A DNA stretch of 10,406 nucleotides from contig JABDLW010000825.1 in NCBI GenBank assembly GCA_013001805.1, positions 1 through 10,406 of the forward strand, given 5' to 3'. The translations under genes were made by a program, and so were the position numbers. Of this stretch, positions 1-7,036 are shown one piece after another. Position 1 is the first letter of the stretch, and each line of letters starts with the position of its first letter. The DNA comes from Saprospiraceae bacterium (GTDB lineage Bacteria > Bacteroidota > Bacteroidia > Chitinophagales > Saprospiraceae). The notes under the pieces are model-generated. The model was given only the letters and a program-made list of their open reading frames with translations, was not told the DNA's origin and made no database searches.

Positions 1-1
1 G

Positions 2-2041
2 GCCCGGCACCAGACCGAGATCTACATGGTGTACGATGACCATTATCTATACGTAGGCACCAAATGTTATAGTGCAAATCAAAACTACGTCACACCCTCT
101 TTGCGGCGTGACTACAACTTTTCCGGAAGCGATAATATTAGTGTCATGTTTGACACTTACAATGACGAAACCAATGCCTTTCTTTTTGGCATGAATCCAT
201 TTGGAGTTCGGCGCGAGGCATTAATCTCTAATGGAGGCAGGCAGAGATCTGACTTTGCGTCATCGTGGGATAATAAGTGGTTTGGTGAAGCGAAGACCTA
301 CGAGGGCTATTGGATTGCCGAATTCGCCATCCCTTTTCGAACATTACGATTTAAGCAGGGAAGTGAAAAATGGCGTTTTAATAGCTATCGCTATGATACC
401 CAGGCCAACGAAATCACTACCTGGAACAACATCCGTCAGAATCAAATCATTATGGACCTGGGCCACATGGGGGATTTGATCTGGGAGGAACCTTTAGGAA
501 AACCGGGAACCAACATATCGATTATACCTTATGTGACTTCGGGGGCCAGCCGGGATTATGAAAGTGTTGAAAATCCAGGCACAAACTGGAGTTCGGGTAT
601 AGGGGGTGATGCCAAGATTGGAATCACTTCCGGCCTTAATCTGGACCTAACCGTCAATCCGGACTTTTCTCAGGTGGAAGTAGATGACCAGGTAACTAAT
701 TTGGATCGATTCGAAATATTCCTCCCGGAAAAACGACAGTTTTTCCTGGAAAACGCTGACTTATTTGGCAGTTTTGGCGGCAGGAGGACAAATCCATTCT
801 TCTCCCGTCGCATTGGAGTAGCCATCGATACAGCAACCGGACAAAACGTTCAGAATAAAATTCAATTCGGAGCGCGCTTAAGTGGAAAAATAAATGACAA
901 TTTGCGGGTTGGACTGCTCAATATGCAAACGGCAAAACAGCTGGAAAATGGGCTGCCTTCTTTCAACTATACTGTAGCCGCGTTACAACAGAATGTATTC
1001 AGCCGGTCGAACATTTCCCTGATTTTGGTCAATAAGCAGGCTGTCGGAGCAAAATTGGAAGGGGACTATAATGATTACAACCGGGTTATGGGTTTTGAAT
1101 ACCGGCTCGCTACGCCCAATAATCGGTGGACAGGTAAGTTTTTCTATCACCACGTGTTGAGTCCCGAGGACGTCAAACATAAGTACTCCCATAGTGTTGA
1201 GCTTCAATATTTGACCAGAAACTACCGGTTGGAATGGGCCAACCTTTTCGTCGGAGAAGGTTTCAACGCCGAAGTAGGTTTTGTTCCGCGCCGTGATTTT
1301 CTGCTCTTAAGTCCGGAAGCACAAATATTTTTCTATCCCAATAACAAACAATTAATTAATCAACACAGTCTTTCTGTCGACCATCGTCATATCTTCAAAG
1401 TTGGTGGTGACGGATCGACTTTATTGCCAAAATATGGAGTTTCTGATCGCCAGACGGAGGTCATGTGGGATATTGAATTTGCTGATAATAGTAGTGGGAA
1501 TGTCATGCTTACCCACGATTATGTGTTTCTATTGAATGACTTTGATCCCACACGTACTCAGGATGAAGGCATTGCATTAGCTGCCGGAGAAGATTTTCGA
1601 TTTGATAATGTCAGCTTCTCCTACCGGTCAGATCAACGGAAAAAATTCTTTTTCGAAGTTCAGCCGAATTTTGGCACATTCTATAGCGGGAAGAGAATTG
1701 GACTGGAGGGAAGCTTAACTTACCGGTACCAACCACTTGGATTTCTGTCGGTTGACTATGCCGTAAACCGGCTGAAACTGGGTGCCCCATTTGTGCCAAG
1801 TACCATTTGGCGGGCCGGCCCCCGTATAGATTTCACTTTTACCAAATCACTTTTTCTCACCGCATTTATCCAGTACAACAGTCAATTCGAAAATTTAAAC
1901 ATAAATACCCGGTTTCAGTGGCGATTCAAACCAGTATCGGATTTTTTCCTCGTTTATACAGACAATTACCTGTTTGATCCCTTCAGTCAATTTTCGGTGA
2001 GAAATAGAGGCATTGTAGCCAAGCTCACTTACTGGCTTTAG
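2..2041 (+). CDS. DUF5916 outer-membrane beta-barrel protein, 5' end outside window
   Basis: The reading frame is open from base 2, and the residues before the first ATG (ARHQTEIY) fit the family, so this is the 3' part of a longer gene and the ATG at 26 is internal. The first visible part (MVYDDHYLYVG) resembles a CBM9-like sugar-binding beta-sandwich. The DUF5916 signature follows: MFDTYNDETNAFLFGMNPFG (about residues 41-60 from base 26), AIPFRTLRF (101-109), NPDFSQVEVDDQVTNLDRFE (211-230), and then FLPEKRQFFLENADLF and PFFSRRIG. The remainder, to about residue 671, alternates short aromatic-rich strands typical of an outer-membrane barrel and ends in YWL. The family is widespread in Bacteroidota and its substrate is not established. 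CBM9-like proteins bind sugars, so a role in glycan binding or transport is only an inference. The next gene starts 65 bases downstream on the same strand and no terminator is visible between them, so they may be co-transcribed. Confidence 0.9.
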   Translation, partial: ARHQTEIYMVYDDHYLYVGTKCYSANQNYVTPSLRRDYNFSGSDNISVMFDTYNDETNAFLFGMNPFGVRREALISNGGRQRSDFASSWDNKWFGEAKTYEGYWIAEFAIPFRTLRFKQGSEKWRFNSYRYDTQANEITTWNNIRQNQIIMDLGHMGDLIWEEPLGKPGTNISIIPYVTSGASRDYESVENPGTNWSSGIGGDAKIGITSGLNLDLTVNPDFSQVEVDDQVTNLDRFEIFLPEKRQFFLENADLFGSFGGRRTNPFFSRRIGVAIDTATGQNVQNKIQFGARLSGKINDNLRVGLLNMQTAKQLENGLPSFNYTVAALQQNVFSRSNISLILVNKQAVGAKLEGDYNDYNRVMGFEYRLATPNNRWTGKFFYHHVLSPEDVKHKYSHSVELQYLTRNYRLEWANLFVGEGFNAEVGFVPRRDFLLLSPEAQIFFYPNNKQLINQHSLSVDHRHIFKVGGDGSTLLPKYGVSDRQTEVMWDIEFADNSSGNVMLTHDYVFLLNDFDPTRTQDEGIALAAGEDFRFDNVSFSYRSDQRKKFFFEVQPNFGTFYSGKRIGLEGSLTYRYQPLGFLSVDYAVNRLKLGAPFVPSTIWRAGPRIDFTFTKSLFLTAFIQYNSQFENLNINTRFQWRFKPVSDFFLVYTDNYLFDPFSQFSVRNRGIVAKLTYWL

Positions 2042-2106
2042 GATAAGCAGCACAATAAATATGATACTATTAACCTTTTCTATAACGAGTTTATCACCAA
2101 AATAAA

Positions 2107-2418
2107 ATGTATATGAATTCTCTAAAGAATATTCTAGTTGGCCTAAGTTTATTGCTAGCCGGATTTTCGATTCTGGCCTGCGGTTCGTCAGGCACTTCAG
2201 CAGATTCTTCGGAAACAATGGAAGAAGTTGACAAAAGCGGCATGGAATATACCAGCGCTTATGTTTGCCCCATGCATTGCAAAGGTAGTGGTAGTGCAGA
2301 ACCAGGTCAATGTCCAGTTTGTAAAATGGATTATGTGGCCAATGCTGATTTAAAAAAATCTGACCATGATCATGACCATGACCATGACGGACATGACCAC
2401 GATGATCACGACCACTAA
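2107..2418 (+). CDS. Small lipoprotein with heavy-metal-binding domain and Asp-His-rich tail
   Basis: This 103-residue protein has a lipoprotein signal peptide: the hydrophobic stretch ILVGLSLLLAGF leads to a lipobox ILAC with Cys25 as the likely lipidated residue. After a Ser/Glu-rich linker (26-48), residues 52-79 match the small heavy-metal-binding domain (YVCPMH...GQCPVCKMDYV) also seen in CusB-type efflux adaptors and copper ATPases. The ligand candidates Cys54, Met56, His57, Cys58, Cys69, Cys72 and Met74 are all present. The C-terminus (86-103) is almost entirely Asp and His with eight His, a second likely metal site. No acidic cluster follows Cys25 directly, so periplasmic anchoring seems likelier than surface export (inference). 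Copper, zinc or nickel buffering is plausible, but the metal cannot be read from the sequence. An ATG two codons downstream (2113) is an equally possible start, and no Shine-Dalgarno distinguishes the two. A hairpin follows 12 bases after the stop. Confidence 0.85.
   Translation: MYMNSLKNILVGLSLLLAGFSILACGSSGTSADSSETMEEVDKSGMEYTSAYVCPMHCKGSGSAEPGQCPVCKMDYVANADLKKSDHDHDHDHDGHDHDDHDH
2362..2415 (+). repeat. GACCAT-type hexamer tract encoding the Asp-His tail
   Basis: The last 18 codons of the metal-binding lipoprotein are degenerate copies of a six-base unit (GACCAT and variants with GAT, CAC), interrupted by one Gly codon and one doubled Asp. The first third is nearly perfect. Such a tract could change length by slippage in whole-codon steps and so vary the number of His residues without breaking the frame (inference). 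It also keeps a +1 frame open that reads MIMTMTMTDM, which is an artefact. Confidence 0.75.
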
Positions 2419-2430
2419 AATTAAATTTAT

Positions 2431-2460
2431 GGAGACCGGAGATTTAAGGCTCCGGTTTCT
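2431..2460 (+). terminator. Probable intrinsic terminator after the metal-binding lipoprotein gene
   Basis: A perfect 7-bp inverted repeat (ACCGGAG at 2435-2441, CTCCGGT at 2450-2456) encloses an 8-base loop. The stem extends outward through G-U and Watson-Crick pairs to about 2431/2460. A pyrimidine-rich run (TTTCTTCTATTCTT) follows the right arm. It starts 12 bases after the stop codon at 2418, the usual place for a Rho-independent terminator, although the T run is interrupted. It separates the lipoprotein gene from the next gene, so 2483-2950 probably has its own promoter or depends on read-through. Confidence 0.7.
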
Positions 2461-2482
2461 TCTATTCTTAATGCATTCAACT

Positions 2483-2950
2483 ATGATTCGATTTTTAATC
2501 CTCTTTACCTGCCTGCTCCTGACTGGTCCCCAGTTATTTAGTCAATCAAAAGAGGACCTGGTGGGAGTGATTAAAGCCATCAGTGAAATTGCCGAGTTGG
2601 ATCCACTCTTTCAGGTACAATTAAGTGAAGGACCTAGTATGGTGATTTTTAAAAATGATAAAATGGGTGCCAATCCCAATCCAGTAGAAAGAGAATTTTT
2701 CCTACTCACCAGTGACGATTTTTGGGGGTTCAGCAGGTCCGTGAAGATCATGACAGCTCAGGAGGCAGATCAATATGGTATCAAGCGTGACATGTTGACA
2801 ACTTTAGGACTTAGTTTTTCCGATGATCTCTGCAATGCACGCCTTTCGGGAGGAATTGAAGTAAATGAGCAATATCTGCAAGGGTCGATTTCACTGGTTA
2901 AATCCGGTTTTGACTGGGAAGTCAAGGGAAAGCACATTATCATGCGTTGA
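2483..2950 (+). CDS. Secreted or periplasmic protein of unknown function, 155 residues
   Basis: I do not recognise this family. The protein begins with a clear signal peptide (MIRFLILFTCLLLTG, then a likely cleavage around LFS-Q near residue 20). The mature part of about 135 residues is mixed alpha/beta: a helix (KEDLVGVIKAISEIAEL) followed by alternating strands, two Phe/Trp-rich segments (EREFFLLTSDDFWGFS), and a C-terminal Lys/Arg-bearing strand (WEVKGKHIIMR). It has a single mature Cys, so no disulfide is expected within one chain. The frame stays open upstream to 2366, but that stretch runs through the His tail of the previous gene and the terminator hairpin and gives a poor N-terminus. 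The start at 2483 gives a textbook signal peptide. The ATG at 2471 adds only four residues and is also possible. Signal-peptide architecture and plausible codon use support a real gene. Confidence 0.7.
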   Translation: MIRFLILFTCLLLTGPQLFSQSKEDLVGVIKAISEIAELDPLFQVQLSEGPSMVIFKNDKMGANPNPVEREFFLLTSDDFWGFSRSVKIMTAQEADQYGIKRDMLTTLGLSFSDDLCNARLSGGIEVNEQYLQGSISLVKSGFDWEVKGKHIIMR

Positions 2951-2969
2951 TCCTTTCTTAAAACCGGAT
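2902..2969. repeat. 10-bp perfect inverted repeat straddling a stop codon
   Basis: ATCCGGTTTT at 2902-2911 and its exact reverse complement AAAACCGGAT at 2960-2969 lie on either side of the stop codon of the 155-residue secreted protein, 48 bases apart. The RNA could fold into a long-loop hairpin covering the end of the gene. No T run follows, so it is not a standard terminator. A second small hairpin (CAAGG, four-base loop, CCTTG) begins two bases later, at about 2971-2984. It could stabilise the 3' end or be chance. Confidence 0.35.
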
Positions 2970-3037
2970 ACAAGGCGCACCTTGATGACTGGCGGATATA
3001 GTGTCAGCATAAAGTTTATCCCCGCAAGTCAATTAAA

Positions 3038-3065
3038 TTGAGCCAGTTTTTGTATATTCTCTTTG
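3038..3065 (+). promoter_or_regulatory. Possible Bacteroidota-type promoter for the hydrolase gene
   Basis: TTG at 3038-3040, a 17-base spacer and TCTCTTTG at 3058-3065 match the Bacteroidota pattern TTG-N17-23-TAnnTTTG with one mismatch (C for A). This would start transcription near 3072 and leave a leader of about 37 bases before the ATG at 3109. The intergenic region 2951-3108 holds no other feature I can support apart from the end of the inverted repeat and one small hairpin. Confidence 0.35.
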
Positions 3066-3108
3066 GTAGGCAATACGCTTATTTATTACTAAGATAAATG
3101 ATCAGATT

Positions 3109-4377
3109 ATGGGTAAGGAAATAACCAGACGGAACTTCATTCATTCATCGGCTTACCTGTCAGGAGGGCTCCCATTCTTGCCTTTGCTTGAGGGATCTGG
3201 GGAAAATGCTTTCCGGGATGAAACAATAACGAATATGAAAAACGAAAACCTAATCGGAGCTTACGGTTCCTGGGCAAATAATCTTCAGGGAGAGGGACCA
3301 CGTAGACTTTCATACCGCAATAAAAATCACAAAGATTTAGATACCTGGAAAAGTCAAGCTTTACCGCATATTGATGTCTGTCTGGCAAAACCTGATTTAG
3401 ACTTCAAGCCGAAAGTCAACGTCTCCCGAACCTATCAATACGACGGACTCGAAATCGAAGACTTGTCCTGGCAACTTCCCTATGGTGCCCCTACTCAAGC
3501 CTATGTTATAAAACCAGAAAATGCCAATGGCAGACTACCAGCCATTTTAGCCTTTCACGATCACGGTGCCAATAAGTATTTTGGCAGGCGTAAAATCACC
3601 CGGACCTCCGACGAACAGCATCCACTGATGAAGATGCACCAGGATGAATACTATGGAGGAATGGCCTGGGCCAACGAAATTGCCAAGCGGGGATATCTGG
3701 TGATGGTTGCCGATGCGTTTACATTTGCCAGCCGCAGGGTTCTACTTGCAGATGTACCAGAGAGCATTAGGTCAGGACTTTCTGATGAAAATTCTGAGGA
3801 CTCAAAAAATATTGAAGCCTATAATACCTGGGCCGCAAACCACGAGCACATCATGGCCAAATCGCTCTTTTGCGCCGGGACTTGCTGGCCGGCGGTATTT
3901 CTCAATGAGGATCAAGCCGCACTGGATGTTTTGTGTGCCCGTGATGACGTTGATGTAAATAACATCGGTTGCGCCGGTTTGTCGGGTGGTGGTTTGCGAA
4001 CTGTCTTTACCGGTGGATTGGATTCGCGCATAAAATGTGCGGTTTGTGTGGGATTTATGTCGACCTGGGCAGATTTTCTATTAAATAAATCATATACCCA
4101 TACCTGGATGACCTATGTGCCATTATTGGCCAACGACATGGATTTTCCGGAAATTTTGGGTATGCGAGTACCGCTACCTACTTTAGTGCAAAATGATATC
4201 GACGATTTTCTTTATACTATGCCGGAAATGGAAGCTGCCGACAAGATTCTTGCTGAAGTTTTTGACAAGGCAGGTGCTGGTGACCGCTACCGGGGAAGTT
4301 TTTATCCCGGGCCGCATAAATTTGATCTGGCAATGCAAAAAGAAGCCTTTGATTGGTTTGATCAGTGGTTAAAATAG
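3109..4377 (+). CDS. Exported alpha/beta hydrolase, acetyl-xylan-esterase / dienelactone-hydrolase type
   Basis: This 422-residue serine hydrolase most resembles the Abhydrolase_7 / acetyl-xylan-esterase group. The N-terminus carries a twin-arginine motif (TRRNFIH, residues 6-12) and a short weakly hydrophobic stretch (AYLSGGLPFLPLL), so Tat export is likely though the core is modest. The fold begins near residue 105. LPAILAFHDHGA (143-154) is the strand and oxyanion-hole region, RGYLVMVADAF (194-204) the next strand, and GLSGGG (290-295) the nucleophile elbow with Ser292. The catalytic acid is probably Asp365 in QNDIDDFL, and PGPHKF supplies His403, so the triad looks complete. An insertion (about 205-260) forms a cap. 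Seven cysteines (91, 255, 259, 276, 288, 310, 313) are many for an exported enzyme. An ester substrate, for instance acetylated or methylated sugar, is likely but not specified. The gene ends 16 bases from the convergent operon. Confidence 0.85.
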   Translation: MGKEITRRNFIHSSAYLSGGLPFLPLLEGSGENAFRDETITNMKNENLIGAYGSWANNLQGEGPRRLSYRNKNHKDLDTWKSQALPHIDVCLAKPDLDFKPKVNVSRTYQYDGLEIEDLSWQLPYGAPTQAYVIKPENANGRLPAILAFHDHGANKYFGRRKITRTSDEQHPLMKMHQDEYYGGMAWANEIAKRGYLVMVADAFTFASRRVLLADVPESIRSGLSDENSEDSKNIEAYNTWAANHEHIMAKSLFCAGTCWPAVFLNEDQAALDVLCARDDVDVNNIGCAGLSGGGLRTVFTGGLDSRIKCAVCVGFMSTWADFLLNKSYTHTWMTYVPLLANDMDFPEILGMRVPLPTLVQNDIDDFLYTMPEMEAADKILAEVFDKAGAGDRYRGSFYPGPHKFDLAMQKEAFDWFDQWLK

Positions 4378-4393
4378 GAGCCTTCTCTGTTTT

Positions 4394-5974
4394 TCAATCA
4401 TGGTATTCGATTTTTATTTCAGTATGGTTTACGGTTTGTGAAGGATGGTGTACAACCTCTATCACAAAAGTCGAAAGGTCGTCGGAGCACGGTAAATCAA
4501 AAACATATGTTCCATTGGTGTCGAGTTTGCCGTTGGGTTGCCAAAAAAGCAGAGATTTGATTTGAGGACCAGGGCTACTAGTGTTGACGGTGACGGGATA
4601 TCGTATGGGTATTTGTAATCCCTGAACTTCAATTCCCGGCAACCTGATTTCCTCGGGAATCGAAAATAGCGGATCCATTGTCTCTATCGCAACCACACCC
4701 CCAATATCCACCAGCTTAAGTGACCTGATCGTTTGCAGAGAAGCATAAATCTCTAGTGACTTTAGATCTTGTAAAGGCAGATTGGCCAAATAATTAAAAT
4801 CACGGGTGGCGATTCCATTGATGAAGAATAAAGGGTCAGAATCGTAAAAGTATTTTAAGTCCAGTACTTCACGGAGGATTTTCGCGGTGTACGTATCGCT
4901 CTTCAATTTGCGGAATTTTAACGGGGTGGTTATTTCCTTTAGTAAGTCAACCAGTTTGCCTCGCACGCTAAAATCTTGGACATCTACCACATAGTCGGGA
5001 ATTGGAACAGCAACCTGGGATACCTCTTCCGTAACGACGGTTTCTTCCAGTCCGGAAAATAATTCATATATCTTTTTCCTTTCATTATAAGATATGATGC
5101 TTCGCTTAGCTCCGGGACTAGCAACCACATTCGTAGATCCAGGATTTAATACCAATGGTGGTGAGAGACTTACATCTATATCATTCCCACCGTTATCCAC
5201 GAAGAATAATCCAGTTTTGCTATAAAAAAGAGGAAACCGAACATAAAAATCCCCATCAGCATCTACCCAATTAAAACTAAATGACAAATCTGCTGGATTC
5301 GTAATAAATAGAAAAGCATCTTCCCTGGGTTTATTATTAAGAAAAGTTCTTTTCCCTTTGATTGGAATCATTTGCAGGAGTGACTCGTCACTTAAATAAA
5401 ATGACTGCCTATGCACGCTGGTATGTCCATAAAAGTTTTTTTCTTTAATAGAAATCGAAACCGGATCATTAATTTGACCATTTTCAATCTTCACTGTACA
5501 AGGTAAGATGTCACGTACCCGGGCAGTGCCGTCCCAATGTATTTTTATTGTTGTGTTTTCCTGAGGAGCATCAAAAGTAACTACTGCCGGACTTTCGGCT
5601 GTTGAAATTGAACCGGATAAAACAGTAAATGGTGCATTTATTATGTTTACCTTTTCCCCGGATTTTCGCATATATACATCTGCCTGTAATGAATAAATTC
5701 CTCCGGGGATATCAAATGGAAGTTGAAAACAACCAGAAGCATAACCCTTAAGCCAAAGTAAATAATGGAGGTCTATTTTTTTTGCATCATGGACAAGAGT
5801 CACTCCCAGTACGCAGGTGTCTGGCAAATTATAGTTTGAAGAAATGCTATAATAAATGATCTGCCCCGGTAAATAATGCGGACGATCTAAATGTAACAGG
5901 GCATCCCCCTGGCTATGCATTTCGATGGCTAAAACACCAAAAGCAAAAAAGATTATGTACCTAACCGCCTTCAT
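4394..5974 (-). CDS. Periplasmic MG2-like protein with a barrel-less TonB-plug-like domain
   Basis: The 526-residue protein starts with a signal peptide (MKAVRYIIFFAFGVLAIEMHS) lacking a lipobox Cys. Residues 26-118 resemble the MG2 (macroglobulin) beta-sandwich: LHLDRPHYLPGQIIYYSI, then GYASGCFQLPFDIPGGIYSL. The middle (about 125-290) is beta-rich. Residues 330-433 read like the plug of a TonB-dependent receptor: REVLDLKYFYDSDPLFFING corresponds to the family's 'PLxLIDGxP' region, followed by LQDLKSLEIY and GGVVAIET. The end (470-515; LLFWQPNGKLDTNG...LPCSDDL) matches the 'xLYWxPxxxTDxxGxxxxxFxxSD' tail of this Bacteroidota family. No barrel follows, and the protein seems shorter than relatives I know of, which are usually 700-950 residues. 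It is the third gene of the receptor operon: its ATG directly follows the upstream stop codon (TAGATG), implying translational coupling. A periplasmic or surface accessory role to the receptor is inference; its activity is unknown. Confidence 0.75.
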   Translation of the reverse strand: MKAVRYIIFFAFGVLAIEMHSQGDALLHLDRPHYLPGQIIYYSISSNYNLPDTCVLGVTLVHDAKKIDLHYLLWLKGYASGCFQLPFDIPGGIYSLQADVYMRKSGEKVNIINAPFTVLSGSISTAESPAVVTFDAPQENTTIKIHWDGTARVRDILPCTVKIENGQINDPVSISIKEKNFYGHTSVHRQSFYLSDESLLQMIPIKGKRTFLNNKPREDAFLFITNPADLSFSFNWVDADGDFYVRFPLFYSKTGLFFVDNGGNDIDVSLSPPLVLNPGSTNVVASPGAKRSIISYNERKKIYELFSGLEETVVTEEVSQVAVPIPDYVVDVQDFSVRGKLVDLLKEITTPLKFRKLKSDTYTAKILREVLDLKYFYDSDPLFFINGIATRDFNYLANLPLQDLKSLEIYASLQTIRSLKLVDIGGVVAIETMDPLFSIPEEIRLPGIEVQGLQIPIRYPVTVNTSSPGPQIKSLLFWQPNGKLDTNGTYVFDLPCSDDLSTFVIEVVHHPSQTVNHTEIKIEYHD

Positions 5975-7036
5975 CTAGTCGACCCAATAATGTGGTTTAT
6001 CATAACTACTATTTACCAATAACAAGCAATCACAGCATGCGTCAGAAACAGTTGCCCGAGCGCAAAGGTGAAACTGCTTGCCAGTTTCCTCCCAGGTCGC
6101 GAGATATCTCAAAGTATCAACTCCAGCGGTATAAAAATATCCCAAAAAATCTTCTGGAGATCCATCCGTCTGTGTAATATTGCTGCGTATTTGCCCCGCC
6201 GGGGAATCAAAGATGGTACCCGCTCTATTTACTCCTTTTTGCAACTCTTGCCAATACGATGCTGTTTCATTGCTGATTGCTTTTTGTAGAATCGTATAGT
6301 AATATCCAGATGCAAAACGATAATCCGCCTCATTTTCAGATACTTCGAATTCAAATACCTCATTGTTGTTTACTTCCGCACTATTTACAATGTTGATCTG
6401 ATTTCCCTTTGATCCCACTTTCACATAACATGTATTGACAAAAATGAAAGGATTATCTGTCCAGGGTCTTTCAGGAAACCGGAATACCCCACTTACGTCC
6501 CAACGCAGAGAAACCCTCTCCGAGGTAGCATTTAGGAGAGAAGAATTCATTAAAAGTTTCACATATCCGTTCTCAACTACATTGCCTACATTATTGAGTT
6601 CTGATCGTTCTTCGTATCGCACAGCTGGCGTTGATCCTTGTGGTGGTGCCAGGACTTTCTGATCCAGCGAAGTAAATACACCTCCCAGGGTGGTTTTAAT
6701 CTCAATATTAAATACAGCAGCGTCGGCGGTTCCTCCAAAAACATCATGAAAAGAATCTATTGCAAATACCAGACTTTGGCCATTATCCAATGACAAAGTC
6801 TCTACACCCTGATTTAAGATCCTAATATCTGCACTCTCTCGAACTGCTGGTTTCTCATCTTCCAGATCTTGTGTTCGTACAACATCAACCAGGAATCGAT
6901 AATCATCGGGTCCTCGTTCTACGACGCCAGCCACCACCAGTCGGCCCGCTGGCCTCTGCGGCAGGTCCACTTCGATCGTATCGATACAACCAGTAATGAA
7001 TATTAAACCCCAAAGGAAATATAAACCCCGCATCAT
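5975..7036 (-). CDS. DUF4249 lipoprotein, partner of the adjacent TonB-dependent receptor
   Basis: The 353-residue protein has a lipoprotein signal peptide: YFLWGLIFITGC puts the lipobox Cys at position 17. Family landmarks are present throughout: IDTIEVDLP followed by RLVVAGVVE (18-40), SYWQELQKGVNRAGTIFDSP (260-279), GQIRSNITQTDGSPEDFLGYF (281-301), and a C-terminal cluster ACCDCLLL ... KPHYWVD with Cys334, 335 and 337 plus Cys325. This cluster is characteristic of DUF4249. Acidic residues at 19, 22 and 24 just after the lipidated Cys hint at surface display (inference). The gene overlaps the end of the receptor gene by 4 bases (ATGA), and DUF4249 proteins are commonly encoded beside such receptors, so a substrate-capturing or lid role like SusD is a reasonable but unproven guess. 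Length is usual for the family. ATGATG offers two adjacent starts; the first gives the overlap. Confidence 0.88.
   Translation of the reverse strand: MMRGLYFLWGLIFITGCIDTIEVDLPQRPAGRLVVAGVVERGPDDYRFLVDVVRTQDLEDEKPAVRESADIRILNQGVETLSLDNGQSLVFAIDSFHDVFGGTADAAVFNIEIKTTLGGVFTSLDQKVLAPPQGSTPAVRYEERSELNNVGNVVENGYVKLLMNSSLLNATSERVSLRWDVSGVFRFPERPWTDNPFIFVNTCYVKVGSKGNQINIVNSAEVNNNEVFEFEVSENEADYRFASGYYYTILQKAISNETASYWQELQKGVNRAGTIFDSPAGQIRSNITQTDGSPEDFLGYFYTAGVDTLRYLATWEETGKQFHLCARATVSDACCDCLLLVNSSYDKPHYWVD

Noticed and set aside
2362..2415. Short hexamer repeats considered as a CRISPR-like or regulatory repeat array
   Set aside because: The repeats are contiguous, coding and without spacers, and are explained fully by the Asp-His tail.
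2366..2482. 39-codon upstream extension of the 155-residue secreted protein
   Set aside because: It is the out-of-frame reading of the Asp-His repeat of the previous gene followed by the terminator hairpin. Its Met/Thr repeat is an artefact, and the signal peptide begins at 2483.
4340..4400. Bidirectional terminator between the hydrolase and the receptor operon
   Set aside because: Only a three-to-four base-pair stem can be drawn, with no convincing T run on either strand beside it.
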